Assembly: GCA_902570055.1 (NCBI GenBank)
Contig: CACFWQ010000001.1
Span: 1-64,000 of the forward strand
Source: an uncultured Pelagibacteraceae bacterium
GTDB taxonomy: Bacteria; Pseudomonadota; Alphaproteobacteria; Pelagibacterales; Pelagibacteraceae
Direction of reading: 5' to 3'
DNA: 64,000 bases
Every line of letters starts with the position of its first letter. Position 1 is the first letter of the stretch. Positions 19,101 through 27,655 of this stretch are shown here, in pieces. The notes below the pieces were generated by a model that worked only from the letters and a program-made list of their open reading frames with translations, made no database searches and was not told the DNA's origin. Both the position numbers and the translations under genes were made by a program.

Positions 19101-19970
19101 ATGAGTTGCAATGTTGCTTTTATAGGTCTTGGTGTCATGGGTTATCCAATGGCTGGTTATATATCAAAAGCAGGACACAATGTAACTGTTTATAATCGAA
19201 CTACATCCAAAGCTGATAAATGGTTGAAGGAATATAAAGGTTCTAAAGCAGATACACCTAGTAAGGCTGCAGAGAATGCTGATTTTGTATTTACATGCGT
19301 TGGTAATGACAATGATCTAAGAGAGGTCACTTTTGGTAATAATGGAATTTTTAAAACAATTAAAAAAGGTGCAGTCTACGTTGATAACACAACTGCATCA
19401 GCAACTATTGCAAGAGAAATTTATGATTATGCAAAAAAAAATGGTTTTGGTTCTCTAGATGCACCTGTGTCCGGTGGTCAAGCTGGAGCAGAAAATGGAA
19501 CACTAACTGTAATGATCGGTGGTGATCAAGAAGATTTTGACAAAGCTAAAGATAAAATTGATTGCTACAGTAAAAAAATGAAATTGCTTGGTAAAGCTGG
19601 TAATGGACAATTGGCAAAAATGGTTAATCAAATCTGCATTGGTGGCCTTGTTCAAGCGCTATCGGAAGGTATTAGTTTTGGTTTAAAAGCCGGATTAAAT
19701 ATGGAAGATGTTATTGAAGTTATATCTAAAGGTGCTGCTCAATCTTGGCAAATGGATAACAGATATAAAACAATGATTGATGATAAATTTGAATTTGGAT
19801 TTGCAGTTGATTGGATGAGAAAAGATTTAAAAATTGCTTTAGATGAAGCAAAAAAAAATAATTCTTTACTACCTATAACTGAAATAGTTGATCAATATTA
19901 TGGTGATGTTCAAAAATTAGGTGGTAATAGATGGGACACGTCAAGTTTAATTAAAAGACTAAGAAAGTAA
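19101..19970 (+). CDS. 3-hydroxyisobutyrate dehydrogenase-family NAD(P) oxidoreductase
   Basis: Beta-hydroxyacid dehydrogenase, 289 residues. The Rossmann motif FIGLGVMGYPMAGY begins near residue 7, followed by NRT (residues 32-34). DAPVSGGQAGAENGTLTVMIGG is the substrate-binding segment and GNGQLAKMVNQI contains the catalytic Lys. Members reduce or oxidise 3-hydroxyisobutyrate, tartronate semialdehyde or related acids; the exact substrate is open. The start ATG at 19101 directly abuts the divergent MFS gene. The next gene starts 6 bases after its stop. Confidence 0.9.
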   Translation: MSCNVAFIGLGVMGYPMAGYISKAGHNVTVYNRTTSKADKWLKEYKGSKADTPSKAAENADFVFTCVGNDNDLREVTFGNNGIFKTIKKGAVYVDNTTASATIAREIYDYAKKNGFGSLDAPVSGGQAGAENGTLTVMIGGDQEDFDKAKDKIDCYSKKMKLLGKAGNGQLAKMVNQICIGGLVQALSEGISFGLKAGLNMEDVIEVISKGAAQSWQMDNRYKTMIDDKFEFGFAVDWMRKDLKIALDEAKKNNSLLPITEIVDQYYGDVQKLGGNRWDTSSLIKRLRK

Positions 19971-19976
19971 GATTGT

Positions 19977-20576
19977 ATGCAACCAGCATACTATGAAGAT
20001 TTAAAAGAAATTAAAAAAAAAATTTGGTCAATGCTTGATAATGCTGTGACCAATAGAAGTTCACCTTTTAGAATTCCAGTTTTTATTTGTGGAAATCAGG
20101 AGGATTTTGATGGAAGAATTGTAGTAATTAGAAAATCTGATCAATTAAATAGTCTAATTCAATTCCATAGTGATATTAGATCTGATAAAATACCTAAATT
20201 AAAAAATAATAAAAATGCTTCAATGCTTTTTTATGATAAAGAAGAAAAAATTCAGGTAAGACTAAAAGTAGAATGTATAATCAATCACAATAATGAAATT
20301 ACAAGAGAGTCTTGGTCAAAAACAGGTCATATAAGTAGAAAATGTTATTTGGTTGATAATGGACCTGGAACAAAGTCGCCTACCCCAACATCTGGTTTAA
20401 AATCTGAATTAGATAACTTTGAATTTACAATGCAACAAAGTGAAGAAGGATATAAAAATTTTACCGTAGTACAGTGTAGAATAAAAAGCATTGAATGGCT
20501 TTACTTAGCGGCTAAAGGACATCGAAGAGCTAGATTTGAATTAGATGATAATAAAGAATATTGGCTGGTTCCTTAA
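19977..20576 (+). CDS. pyridoxamine 5'-phosphate oxidase-family FMN-binding protein
   Basis: A 199-residue split-barrel flavoprotein. The N-terminal IWSMLDNAVTNRSSPFRIPV and FHSDIRSDKIPKLKNNKNAS match the FMN-binding part of PNPOx-like proteins, and the C-terminal WLYLAAKGHRRARFELDD is typical of alphaproteobacterial members. The PdxH C-terminal dimerisation block is not obvious, so I do not call it PdxH. It is probably co-transcribed with the preceding dehydrogenase (6-base gap) and overlaps the convergent methyltransferase by 4 bases. Confidence 0.75.
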   Translation: MQPAYYEDLKEIKKKIWSMLDNAVTNRSSPFRIPVFICGNQEDFDGRIVVIRKSDQLNSLIQFHSDIRSDKIPKLKNNKNASMLFYDKEEKIQVRLKVECIINHNNEITRESWSKTGHISRKCYLVDNGPGTKSPTPTSGLKSELDNFEFTMQQSEEGYKNFTVVQCRIKSIEWLYLAAKGHRRARFELDDNKEYWLVP

Positions 20577-21385
20577 ATTCTAAATAATAAAAGTTTTTTA
20601 ATTGTGTGAAATACAAAAAGGAATAAAGTATATAATTTATACACAATTTTGTATTTTAAAAAATATCTAAATTTTTTTCCAGTCCTATTTGATTTTTCTA
20701 AATATTTCATATCTTCATATGAATGATTTATAACCTCTCTACTAACTTTGTTGTTATGTCCTTTCCTTATAAAAACCATATTGTGATAAAAAGAAATATT
20801 TATTATTTTTGAATCATATTTTTTTTTAAGATAAAATGGATTTGCAATTTCTTGATAATTTAAGCTATCAGTTAAATTTTTAAAAAAATTCATATGTGAA
20901 TTTGAATATTTTAAATCAAATGGATTTCCTCCAAAAAAATGGTTGTAGCTAGTCTGCATATCTTCAACTATATACAATCCATTATCCTTTAATGCTGGAA
21001 AAAGTAATTCAAAGCTTACTTTAACATCTTTAGAAATATGACTTCCATCATCAATTATTATATCAAAATCGCTATATTTTTTTATAATTTCATGAATAAA
21101 TTTTTTATCACCCTGGGACCCTTGGTGGATTTCAATATTTTTTCTATCTAATTTTTTTTCTACTATATCAATTTTATGTATATCTATTCCTATAATTTGA
21201 GAATTTTTAAAATAGTCTGACCAAGTTAATAGTGATTTTCCATCTGCAATTCCTATTTCTAGAATTTTAAGTTTTTGATCTTTAATTTTGTCAAAATAAC
21301 TCTCATATATTTCTATATAACCATGCTCTAGTTTGTCTGTTTTGTATATTGATGAAATGTTTTTAAGATTTCTATTATTATTCAT
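20573..21385 (-). CDS. class I SAM-dependent methyltransferase
   Basis: A 270-residue methyltransferase. Motif I is ILEIGIADGKSLLTWSDYF, the acidic residue after strand 2 is in IIGIDIHK, and FDIIIDDGSHISKD is a motif shared with cephalosporin-hydroxylase/macrocin-O-methyltransferase-like families that modify sugars. The C-terminal ~50 residues are basic and hydrophobic, ending YTLFLFVFHTIKKLLLFRI, and may be a membrane contact. Glycosyltransferases nearby suggest a surface sugar substrate, but this is inference. Confidence 0.75.
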   Translation of the reverse strand: MNNNRNLKNISSIYKTDKLEHGYIEIYESYFDKIKDQKLKILEIGIADGKSLLTWSDYFKNSQIIGIDIHKIDIVEKKLDRKNIEIHQGSQGDKKFIHEIIKKYSDFDIIIDDGSHISKDVKVSFELLFPALKDNGLYIVEDMQTSYNHFFGGNPFDLKYSNSHMNFFKNLTDSLNYQEIANPFYLKKKYDSKIINISFYHNMVFIRKGHNNKVSREVINHSYEDMKYLEKSNRTGKKFRYFLKYKIVYKLYTLFLFVFHTIKKLLLFRI

Positions 21386-21401
21386 AATATATTTTTGATT
21401 T

Positions 21402-21914
21402 TCATTTTATTGATTTTGAATATTTTTTCCAATTTTCTTGATAACGAATTGCATTTTCTTTCACTGCTTTAATTTCTTCTTCTGTAACCTTTCTAATTAC
21501 TCTGCCGGGTGATCCTACGACTAAAGAGTTGTCTGGAATTTTTTTATTTTCAGTTATTAAAGATTTCGCACCTATAACACAATTATTTCCAATCTTAGCA
21601 TTGTTTAAAATTACAGCCCCTATTCCAATTAAACTATTGTCTCCAATTGTACATCCGTGAAGCATAACAAGATGTCCAACTGTAACATTTTTTCCAACTT
21701 TTAGAGGATATCCGGGATCAGTGTGCAAAACACTTCCATCTTGAATATTTGAACCTTCGCCAACATGAATATTTTCAATATCTCCTCTTAAAGTTGCATT
21801 AAACCAAATACTTGTATTTTTTTCCAAAGTAACATTGCCAATTACTGTTGCATTGGGTGCGACCCAATTTTCGCCTAAATTTTTTGGTTTTTTATTTTCC
21901 AAATCGTAAAACAT
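21402..21914 (-). CDS. gamma-class carbonic anhydrase family protein
   Basis: A 170-residue left-handed beta-helix protein (YrdA/PaaY/CaiE type). The three putative metal-ligand histidines are in SVLHTDPG, VTVGHLVMLHGC. Hexapeptide repeats start at NWVAPNATVIGNVTLEKNTS, and the family blocks NATLRGDIENIHVG and SLVVGSPGRVIRKVTEEE are clear. Some members hydrate CO2; others are acyltransferases or have unknown roles. It is 19 bases from the divergent redoxin gene. Confidence 0.85.
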   Translation of the reverse strand: MFYDLENKKPKNLGENWVAPNATVIGNVTLEKNTSIWFNATLRGDIENIHVGEGSNIQDGSVLHTDPGYPLKVGKNVTVGHLVMLHGCTIGDNSLIGIGAVILNNAKIGNNCVIGAKSLITENKKIPDNSLVVGSPGRVIRKVTEEEIKAVKENAIRYQENWKKYSKSIK

Positions 21915-21933
21915 ACTTTATATAATACTTAAC

Positions 21934-22491
21934 ATGGCACTCACAAAAACTCCAATATGTGATTTTGGAAAAAAAGCTGAAAATTTCCAATTAAATTCTA
22001 CTGACAACAAAGTTATTTCACTTAATGATATTAAAGGTGAGAATGGTACTTTGATAATGTTTATATGTAATCACTGCCCTTATGTTAAAGCGGTTGTTAA
22101 AGATATTGTTCAAGATTGTAAAAAATTAGAAACAAATGGGATAAAATCTGTAGCAATTTGTTCGAATGACGTAAAAAATTATCCAGAAGACTCTTTTGAC
22201 AACATGATTAAATTTTCAAAAAATCATTCTTTTAGTTTTCCTTATCTTTTTGATGAAACACAAGAAGTTGCAAAAAATTATAATGCCGTATGTACGCCTG
22301 ATTTTTTTGGTTACAACAAAGATTTAGAATTACAATACAGAGGAAGAATTAGAGAATTAAAAGAATTAAAACCTGTAAGAAGTGGAGAAAGCGATTTATA
22401 TAAAGCAATGAAACAAATTTCTGACACTGGAAAAGGACCAGAAAACCAAATTCCAAGTATGGGTTGTAATATCAAGTGGTTAAATAATTAA
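21934..22491 (+). CDS. AhpC/TSA-like redoxin (thioredoxin-fold protein)
   Basis: A 185-residue thioredoxin-fold protein of the redoxin group. The active-site region is FICNHCPYVKAVVKDI (CxxC with Asn-His between the cysteines), and the later AVCTPDFFGYNKDLELQYRG gives the cis-Pro region. These features match a widespread bacterial family of thioredoxin-like proteins of uncertain redox partner. No signal peptide, so cytoplasmic. Its TAA overlaps by one base with the ATG of the following glycosyltransferase. Confidence 0.85.
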   Translation: MALTKTPICDFGKKAENFQLNSTDNKVISLNDIKGENGTLIMFICNHCPYVKAVVKDIVQDCKKLETNGIKSVAICSNDVKNYPEDSFDNMIKFSKNHSFSFPYLFDETQEVAKNYNAVCTPDFFGYNKDLELQYRGRIRELKELKPVRSGESDLYKAMKQISDTGKGPENQIPSMGCNIKWLNN

Positions 22492-23576
22492 TGTATATAA
22501 TAGTTACCAGATCTTTTCCTCCAGAAGTTGGGGGAATGCAAAACTTAATGTGGGGATTAACCTGCTCTTTAGCAAAACACAATTTAGTAAAAGTATTTGC
22601 TGATTATCATGAAAATTATAAAGCACATGATCAAAAAGTTTCCTTTTCTATTAATAGAGTTGGAGGAATAAAACTTTTAAGAAAATATCGAAAATCATAC
22701 TTGGTAAATGAATTAATAAAAAAAAATAAAAATGTTAGTTGTATTATTGCAGATCATTGGAAAAGTTTAGAATTAATTAAAACATCAAAAAGAAAAATTT
22801 GTTTAATCCATTCAAAAGAAATCAATCATAAAAAAGGATCGTTTGCTAATAAAAGAATTTTAAAAACTTTCAATAAAATAGATCAGGTAGTTGCTAACTC
22901 GGAATATACAAAAAATCTTGCAATAGAAATTGGGATAGATGAAAATAAAATAATTGTAATTAACCCAGGTGTTTTTCCTCCTAAGGAAATAGACAAATCA
23001 TCAATTAAAGAAGCTGAAAATTTATTAAAAAACAAAAACCCTAGATTAATTACAGTCTCGAGATTTGATAAAAGAAAAAATCATGAAAAAGTAATAATGG
23101 CATTAAGAAATCTTAAGCAAATATACCCAAATATTATTTATACTTGTATTGGTTACGGTGAAGAAGAAGAAAACATAAAAGAACTTACAAATGAGCTTAA
23201 ATTAAATGAACAAGTGATATTTTTAAAAAATATTTCTCAAGATTTAAAAAATGCTTTAGTCTCAAAATCAAATCTTTTTGTAATGCCCTCAATAATATAT
23301 AAAACTTCAGTTGAAGGATTTGGTATTGCTTATGTTGAGGCTGCTCAATATGGAATACCGTCTATTGGAGGAAAAGATGGAGGAGCATCAGACGCTATTA
23401 AAAATAATGAAACAGGAATTATATGTGACGGTAATAATTTAGAAGAAATTTATTCTAGTATAGATTTAATTTTAAAAAATAATTCATATTTTGAAATGGG
23501 TAAAAAAGCTAAAGATTATTCAACTAAGTTTGAATGGGAGAATATAGCTAAAGAATATTTAAAAATTTTATGTTAA
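22491..23576 (+). CDS. glycosyltransferase family 4 protein
   Basis: A 361-residue GT-B glycosyltransferase. The N-terminal domain opens VTRSFPPEVGGMQNLMWGL, typical of the acceptor loop. The C-terminal donor-binding domain has TVSRFDKRKNHEKVI and the EX7E motif in VEGFGIAYVEAAQYGIPSIGG. It should transfer a nucleotide-activated sugar to a lipid- or sugar-linked acceptor at the inner face of the membrane, probably for LPS or capsule. Donor and acceptor are unknown. Confidence 0.85.
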   Translation: MYIIVTRSFPPEVGGMQNLMWGLTCSLAKHNLVKVFADYHENYKAHDQKVSFSINRVGGIKLLRKYRKSYLVNELIKKNKNVSCIIADHWKSLELIKTSKRKICLIHSKEINHKKGSFANKRILKTFNKIDQVVANSEYTKNLAIEIGIDENKIIVINPGVFPPKEIDKSSIKEAENLLKNKNPRLITVSRFDKRKNHEKVIMALRNLKQIYPNIIYTCIGYGEEEENIKELTNELKLNEQVIFLKNISQDLKNALVSKSNLFVMPSIIYKTSVEGFGIAYVEAAQYGIPSIGGKDGGASDAIKNNETGIICDGNNLEEIYSSIDLILKNNSYFEMGKKAKDYSTKFEWENIAKEYLKILC

Positions 23577-23585
23577 GATAATTAC

Positions 23586-24002
23586 ATGATCGAAAATTTT
23601 AATGGAATTATTTATTTTATAATTTTCATAGTACATTTTGGTGCTTACGCTGTTTATGCATTTAGATGTTTGTTCACGACTAAAGCATTTGTTGACCAAT
23701 ATGGCATGGGAGACGGTGCAGCAATTATGACAAGATTTTTTGGTTCTATATTTGTTGGTTCTGTTTTAATGGCAATCTATGTAGGCTTTATCAGAGCTGG
23801 TGGACTAGAAAATACTTGGGCATTCTTTAATTTAATTTTCTTACAAAACGCTGCTGCATTTGTTTTTGCTATTTGGTCTCATAAAAAAGGAAATTTGGGA
23901 ACAAATGAAAAAACTTCTATCGAAGGAATAATTGCACCTGGTGTTCTTACAGTCTTAAGTGCAATCCTTTGTTACGGCCTAGCAGATAAAATTTATATTT
24001 AA
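23586..24002 (+). CDS. small four-helix membrane protein, unknown function
   Basis: A 138-residue protein with four hydrophobic segments at about residues 5-25, 48-68, 78-98 and 112-135, so it is almost entirely membrane. Between the first two segments is a conserved-looking hydrophilic loop, FTTKAFVDQYGMGDGAAIM. I do not recognise a family. It starts 9 bases after the glycosyltransferase and overlaps the convergent GT9 gene by 4 bases. Confidence 0.75.
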   Translation: MIENFNGIIYFIIFIVHFGAYAVYAFRCLFTTKAFVDQYGMGDGAAIMTRFFGSIFVGSVLMAIYVGFIRAGGLENTWAFFNLIFLQNAAAFVFAIWSHKKGNLGTNEKTSIEGIIAPGVLTVLSAILCYGLADKIYI

Positions 24003-24934
24003 GTTAAATTAATTTTTTCAAAAACTTTTTCTGGAGATAGTTTTTTTAAATCATTAACCTGAATAGCTTTAAAATTTTCTCTTTCAATACTAACTTTATA
24101 TGCCGTTGTGTGAGATCCAAATAATGTTAAACCTTTTGCCTTTAAATGCGCAGCCATATGAGCTGGGCCTGTATCATTAGCAATAACAAAAGAACTATCT
24201 TTTATTAATGAAGATAATTGAAAAATATCTAATGCTTTATCATTATCTAAAATACATTCTGCTTCTACTTCGCTTGCTTTGCTTATTTCTTTTGTTCCTG
24301 GTGCTATAATAATTTTGTATTGGTTGTGGTATTTGTTTTTAATTAATTTAATTAACTCATTGTAGTATGGCCATTTTTTAACACTTAAATGTTCTGAGCA
24401 AAATGGAAATAGAAGAATATATTTTCTTAAATCATATTCTTTTTTTATTTTATCTATATTTGAACAAGCCCAACTGAAATCTGGCTTCATTGTATAAAAA
24501 GTTGTGAGACCTGTTGATCTTAACTGATGATCAAAACGATTCAGAACTGGTTTTTTATCAAATTCTTCCTTTCTTATATCGTTTGGTAATGTAGTTTCAG
24601 AACTAGACCATTTATTGACGCTTGATTCTGGAAATAATATATTTTTATAAAATTTAGTCCTTGAAGAATTTTGAAGATCGTAAACTTTTTCAAATTTAAG
24701 CTTTTTTAATTTTCTCATTAATAAATATAAATAAATGAGATTAAATCTAGATAATCTTTTATCTAATATAACTTCATAAATAAAAGGATTTTTCTTAAAC
24801 AAATCTAAGTATGGTTTTGTAGTTAAAATATAAATTTGATCCTTGCTATGGGCAAGATTTATATCTTGAATAGCCCCACATGCTTGAGCTATATCTCCTA
24901 AAGAGCCATGTTTTATAATTAAAATATTAGACAT
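23999..24934 (-). CDS. glycosyltransferase family 9 (heptosyltransferase-like)
   Basis: A 311-residue GT9 protein of the ADP-heptose:LPS heptosyltransferase type. The N-terminal ILIIKHGSLGDIAQACGAI and the C-terminal VIANDTGPAHMAAHLKAKGL are the family signatures. It probably adds a heptose or related sugar to LPS core. Related genes are dispersed in short blocks in this window rather than in one LPS locus. Exact donor unknown. Confidence 0.88.
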   Translation of the reverse strand: MSNILIIKHGSLGDIAQACGAIQDINLAHSKDQIYILTTKPYLDLFKKNPFIYEVILDKRLSRFNLIYLYLLMRKLKKLKFEKVYDLQNSSRTKFYKNILFPESSVNKWSSSETTLPNDIRKEEFDKKPVLNRFDHQLRSTGLTTFYTMKPDFSWACSNIDKIKKEYDLRKYILLFPFCSEHLSVKKWPYYNELIKLIKNKYHNQYKIIIAPGTKEISKASEVEAECILDNDKALDIFQLSSLIKDSSFVIANDTGPAHMAAHLKAKGLTLFGSHTTAYKVSIERENFKAIQVNDLKKLSPEKVFEKINLT

Positions 24935-24966
24935 AGTTCAGACAACTTAACACAGTATAATTTTTT

Positions 24967-25356
24967 ATGAATAAAATTCTAGTTGAAGTTTCTGTTGGTG
25001 AATTATTAGATAAAATTTCTATTTTAGAAATAAAAAAAGAAAAAATTTCAGATGTTTCATCTTTAAAAATTATTAATGCAGAATACATAGTTTTAAAAGA
25101 ACAATTAAAAAATAATGTTAAAAATAATAGTAAAATTGATCAACTTTTTCGCTCACTTAAAGAAATAAACTTAAAATTATGGCATATTGAAGACGATAAA
25201 AGAATGTGTGAAAAAAATTCAGATTTTGGAGAAAAGTTTATAAAACTTTCAAGAGATGTACATTTTTTAAATGATAAGCGTGCTGAAATAAAATTAGAAA
25301 TTAATAATTATTCCGGATCTAAAATTAAGGAAGTAAAAAAATATACAAGTTATTAA
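24967..25356 (+). CDS. small coiled-coil protein, DUF6165-like
   Basis: A 129-residue soluble protein with no signal or membrane segment. The opening VEVSVGELLDKISILEIK, followed by long charged helices with LWHIEDDKRMCE and DVHFLNDKRAEIK, resembles the DUF6165 family often found beside LPS or heptosyltransferase genes. The adjacent divergent GT9 gene is consistent with that. Function is not known. Confidence 0.7.
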   Translation: MNKILVEVSVGELLDKISILEIKKEKISDVSSLKIINAEYIVLKEQLKNNVKNNSKIDQLFRSLKEINLKLWHIEDDKRMCEKNSDFGEKFIKLSRDVHFLNDKRAEIKLEINNYSGSKIKEVKKYTSY

Positions 25357-25361
25357 TATTT

Positions 25362-26027
25362 CTAATAACTATATTTTTTTTCTAAAAATTTAATAAAATT
25401 GTGGATTAAAAAGGTCATTATTAAATATATGCTTCCTGCAACTATAAAAACTTCTACAGGCCTAAAAGTAGTTGATATAATATGCTTTGCTACGCCAGTA
25501 AGATCAAGCAAAGTAACTGTGCTAGCTAAAGAAGTTCCTTTTAACATCAATATCATTTCGTTACCATAAGCAGGCAATGATTGTCTTATAGCTATTGGTA
25601 ACCTAATCTTAAAGAAAGTATTAATTTTATTTAATCCGAGGCCTTCCGCTGCCTCTAAAATTCCTTTATTAATTGTCTCAAAAGCAGACCTAAAAATTTC
25701 TGAAGAATAAGCTCCTGTGTTTAAAGTAAAGGCAAGAATTGCACATGAATACGGTTCTTTTAACACTATCCAAAGAAAGGATTCTCTAATCCATTCAACC
25801 TGACCAAGTCCAAAATAAATTATAAAAATTTGAACTAGTAAAGGAGTTCCTCGAAAAATGTATGAGTAATAATATGATATAAAATATAAAACTCTATTTT
25901 TACTTGTTCTTAATATTGCAAAAAAAATACCAACAAAAATACCAAAGAATAATGATAACAAAGTTAATTCTATTGTTAGTTTAGTTGCTTTGAGTAGTCT
26001 TGGTAGACTTTCTATCATTAAATCCAT
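25362..26027 (-). CDS. polar amino acid ABC transporter permease (HisM/GlnP type)
   Basis: One of two inner-membrane permease subunits for an amino acid importer. The 221-residue protein has about five membrane segments. The EAA loop that contacts the ATPase is EAAEGLGLNKINTFFKIRLP, and IIYFGLG and IFRGTPLLVQIFI are typical HisM-family segments. It starts one base after the upstream permease stop. No ATP-binding gene follows; the next gene is convergent. Confidence 0.9.
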   Translation of the reverse strand: MDLMIESLPRLLKATKLTIELTLLSLFFGIFVGIFFAILRTSKNRVLYFISYYYSYIFRGTPLLVQIFIIYFGLGQVEWIRESFLWIVLKEPYSCAILAFTLNTGAYSSEIFRSAFETINKGILEAAEGLGLNKINTFFKIRLPIAIRQSLPAYGNEMILMLKGTSLASTVTLLDLTGVAKHIISTTFRPVEVFIVAGSIYLIMTFLIHNFIKFLEKKYSY

Positions 26028-26720
26028 TTAATATCCTTTGCTATAATGTTTTTCTAATTTGTTAAATAATTTCATGCTCAAAAAAGTCAAAAATAAATAT
26101 AAAACTGCTGCAAAAGAATAAAAGAATAAAGGATCTCTTGTGGACCCAGCAGCTATGTATGACATTCTCATAATTTCCACTAATCCAGTAACTGATATTA
26201 AAGATGTATCTTTTAATGTAATTTGCCAAACATTGCTTATATTAGGTAATGCTAATCTAAGCATTTGTGGAATAATTATTTTGTAATAATAAATTTTTTT
26301 TTTAAAACCTAAAACTTGAGAAGCTTCAAATTGACCTTTGTTAATAGATTGAATCGCTCCTCTAAAAACTTCTGTTGAATATGCTCCAGATATGATTCCT
26401 ATCGAGATGGCACCAGTTAAAAAAGCATTAACCTCAATATATCCATCATATCCAAAAATTCTTGCTACATACATGACTGCACCGCTGCCGCCAAAAAAAA
26501 ATAAATATATTACTAAAAGTTCTGGAACGCCTCTAAATACTGTAGTGTAAAAACTTCCTATTAAATTTAATACTCTAATTTTTGATAGTTTAAATGAAGC
26601 AAAAATTGCAGCTAAAAAAAAACCGATAAGTAAAGCTGCAGCAGCAACCGCTATGGTCATAAGAGTTGCAAAAAAAAGTTCGTCTCCCCAACCAGTGTCT
26701 CCGTAAGCTAAAAGTCCCAT
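26028..26720 (-). CDS. polar amino acid ABC transporter permease (HisQ type)
   Basis: Second permease subunit, 230 residues and about five membrane segments. The EAA loop is EASQVLGFKKKIYYYKIIIP, and TVFRGVPELLVIYLFFFG is a family segment. The start ATG at 26718-26720 is placed directly after a 14-bp hairpin (26724-26758), with no free Shine-Dalgarno sequence, so its translation is probably reduced relative to the binding protein upstream. Confidence 0.9.
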   Translation of the reverse strand: MGLLAYGDTGWGDELFFATLMTIAVAAAALLIGFFLAAIFASFKLSKIRVLNLIGSFYTTVFRGVPELLVIYLFFFGGSGAVMYVARIFGYDGYIEVNAFLTGAISIGIISGAYSTEVFRGAIQSINKGQFEASQVLGFKKKIYYYKIIIPQMLRLALPNISNVWQITLKDTSLISVTGLVEIMRMSYIAAGSTRDPLFFYSFAAVLYLFLTFLSMKLFNKLEKHYSKGY

Positions 26721-26723
26721 ATA

Positions 26724-26758
26724 TTTTAAGGCGATAGAATTAAACTATCGCCTTAAAA
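26724..26758 (-). terminator. intercistronic hairpin between binding protein and permease genes
   Basis: A perfect 14-bp stem (26724-26737 with 26745-26758) and 7-base loop, core AAGGCGATAG / CTATCGCCTT. It lies between the periplasmic binding-protein gene and the first permease gene, ending three bases before the permease start codon. There is no long T-run on the minus strand. It could attenuate transcription, protect the 3' end of the binding-protein mRNA, or mask the permease start. Confidence 0.75.
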
Positions 26759-26767
26759 ATCAAATTA

Positions 26768-27595
26768 TTACATTGAAGCGTCAAAGCCAAACCACTTAGT
26801 AGCTAGTTCGCTAATTTTTCCTTGCTTTCTAGCAGTGTCTATAGCTTTGTTAAATCTTTTTAAAAGATCAGTATCATCTTTTCTAATACCTACACCAACA
26901 CCATTTCCAAAAGCTCCTCCAGAAAAAGTTGGTCCGGTAAGAACAACAGGTTTTCCTGATTTTTCAGCATAGTCAGAAAAAGCAACAGCTGCAGCTAAAG
27001 CTGCATCACATCTTCCAGCGGCTAAATCTAAATTTACCTCGTCTTGAGTTTTGTAAGTTCTAACTTTTACACTTCCTACATCTCCAGATTCTAAAAAGTT
27101 TTGATGAATAGTTGCAGTTTGAACACATACAGTTTTTCCAGCAAGAGCACCTGTTAAAGTTTTTAAAGCAGCTTTAACATCTGATCCTCCTAGGCTTAAA
27201 TTTATACCTGCTGGTGTATCCATTCCTTCTAGACTGGAACCTTTCATTACAGCAAGAGAAGCAACTTCGTCTGCATAACCTTGAGAAAAATTAATTGTCT
27301 TTTGTCTTTCTGCAGTAATTGACATTCCTGCCATAATGGCATCATACTTTCTCATGATAAGGCCAGGGATCATTCCATCCCAATCCTGTTCTACTATTGT
27401 GCATTCTGCTCCCATGTAAATACAAAGGAAATTAGCAAGCTCAACTTCAAAGCCAATTAATTTTCCAGATTCATCTTTTGCATTCCATGGAGGGTATGCA
27501 CCTTCTGTACCTATTCTTATTTTATCAGCAAATACATTCGCTGTTAAAAATAGAGAAACAAAAATAGTTAATATAGTTTTTTTAAATATACTCAT
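26768..27595 (-). CDS. amino acid ABC transporter periplasmic substrate-binding protein
   Basis: A 275-residue family 3 solute-binding protein. The signal peptide MSIFKKTILTIFVSLFLTANVFA is followed by DKIRIGTEGAYPPWN, the standard mature start for polar amino acid binders. Other blocks are GFEVELANFLC, DGMIPGLIMRKYDAIMAGMS and ITAERQKTINFSQGY. I place the start at ATG 27593-27595, because GGAGG at 27600-27604 fits it; an upstream in-frame TTG at 27607 overlaps that SD and is less likely. Probable ligands are basic or polar amino acids. Confidence 0.92.
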   Translation of the reverse strand: MSIFKKTILTIFVSLFLTANVFADKIRIGTEGAYPPWNAKDESGKLIGFEVELANFLCIYMGAECTIVEQDWDGMIPGLIMRKYDAIMAGMSITAERQKTINFSQGYADEVASLAVMKGSSLEGMDTPAGINLSLGGSDVKAALKTLTGALAGKTVCVQTATIHQNFLESGDVGSVKVRTYKTQDEVNLDLAAGRCDAALAAAVAFSDYAEKSGKPVVLTGPTFSGGAFGNGVGVGIRKDDTDLLKRFNKAIDTARKQGKISELATKWFGFDASM

Positions 27596-27655
27596 TATTA
27601 CCTCCAAAAATATGGAGTAAGTATTTCATAATTTTACGAAATTAAAAAGATATTT

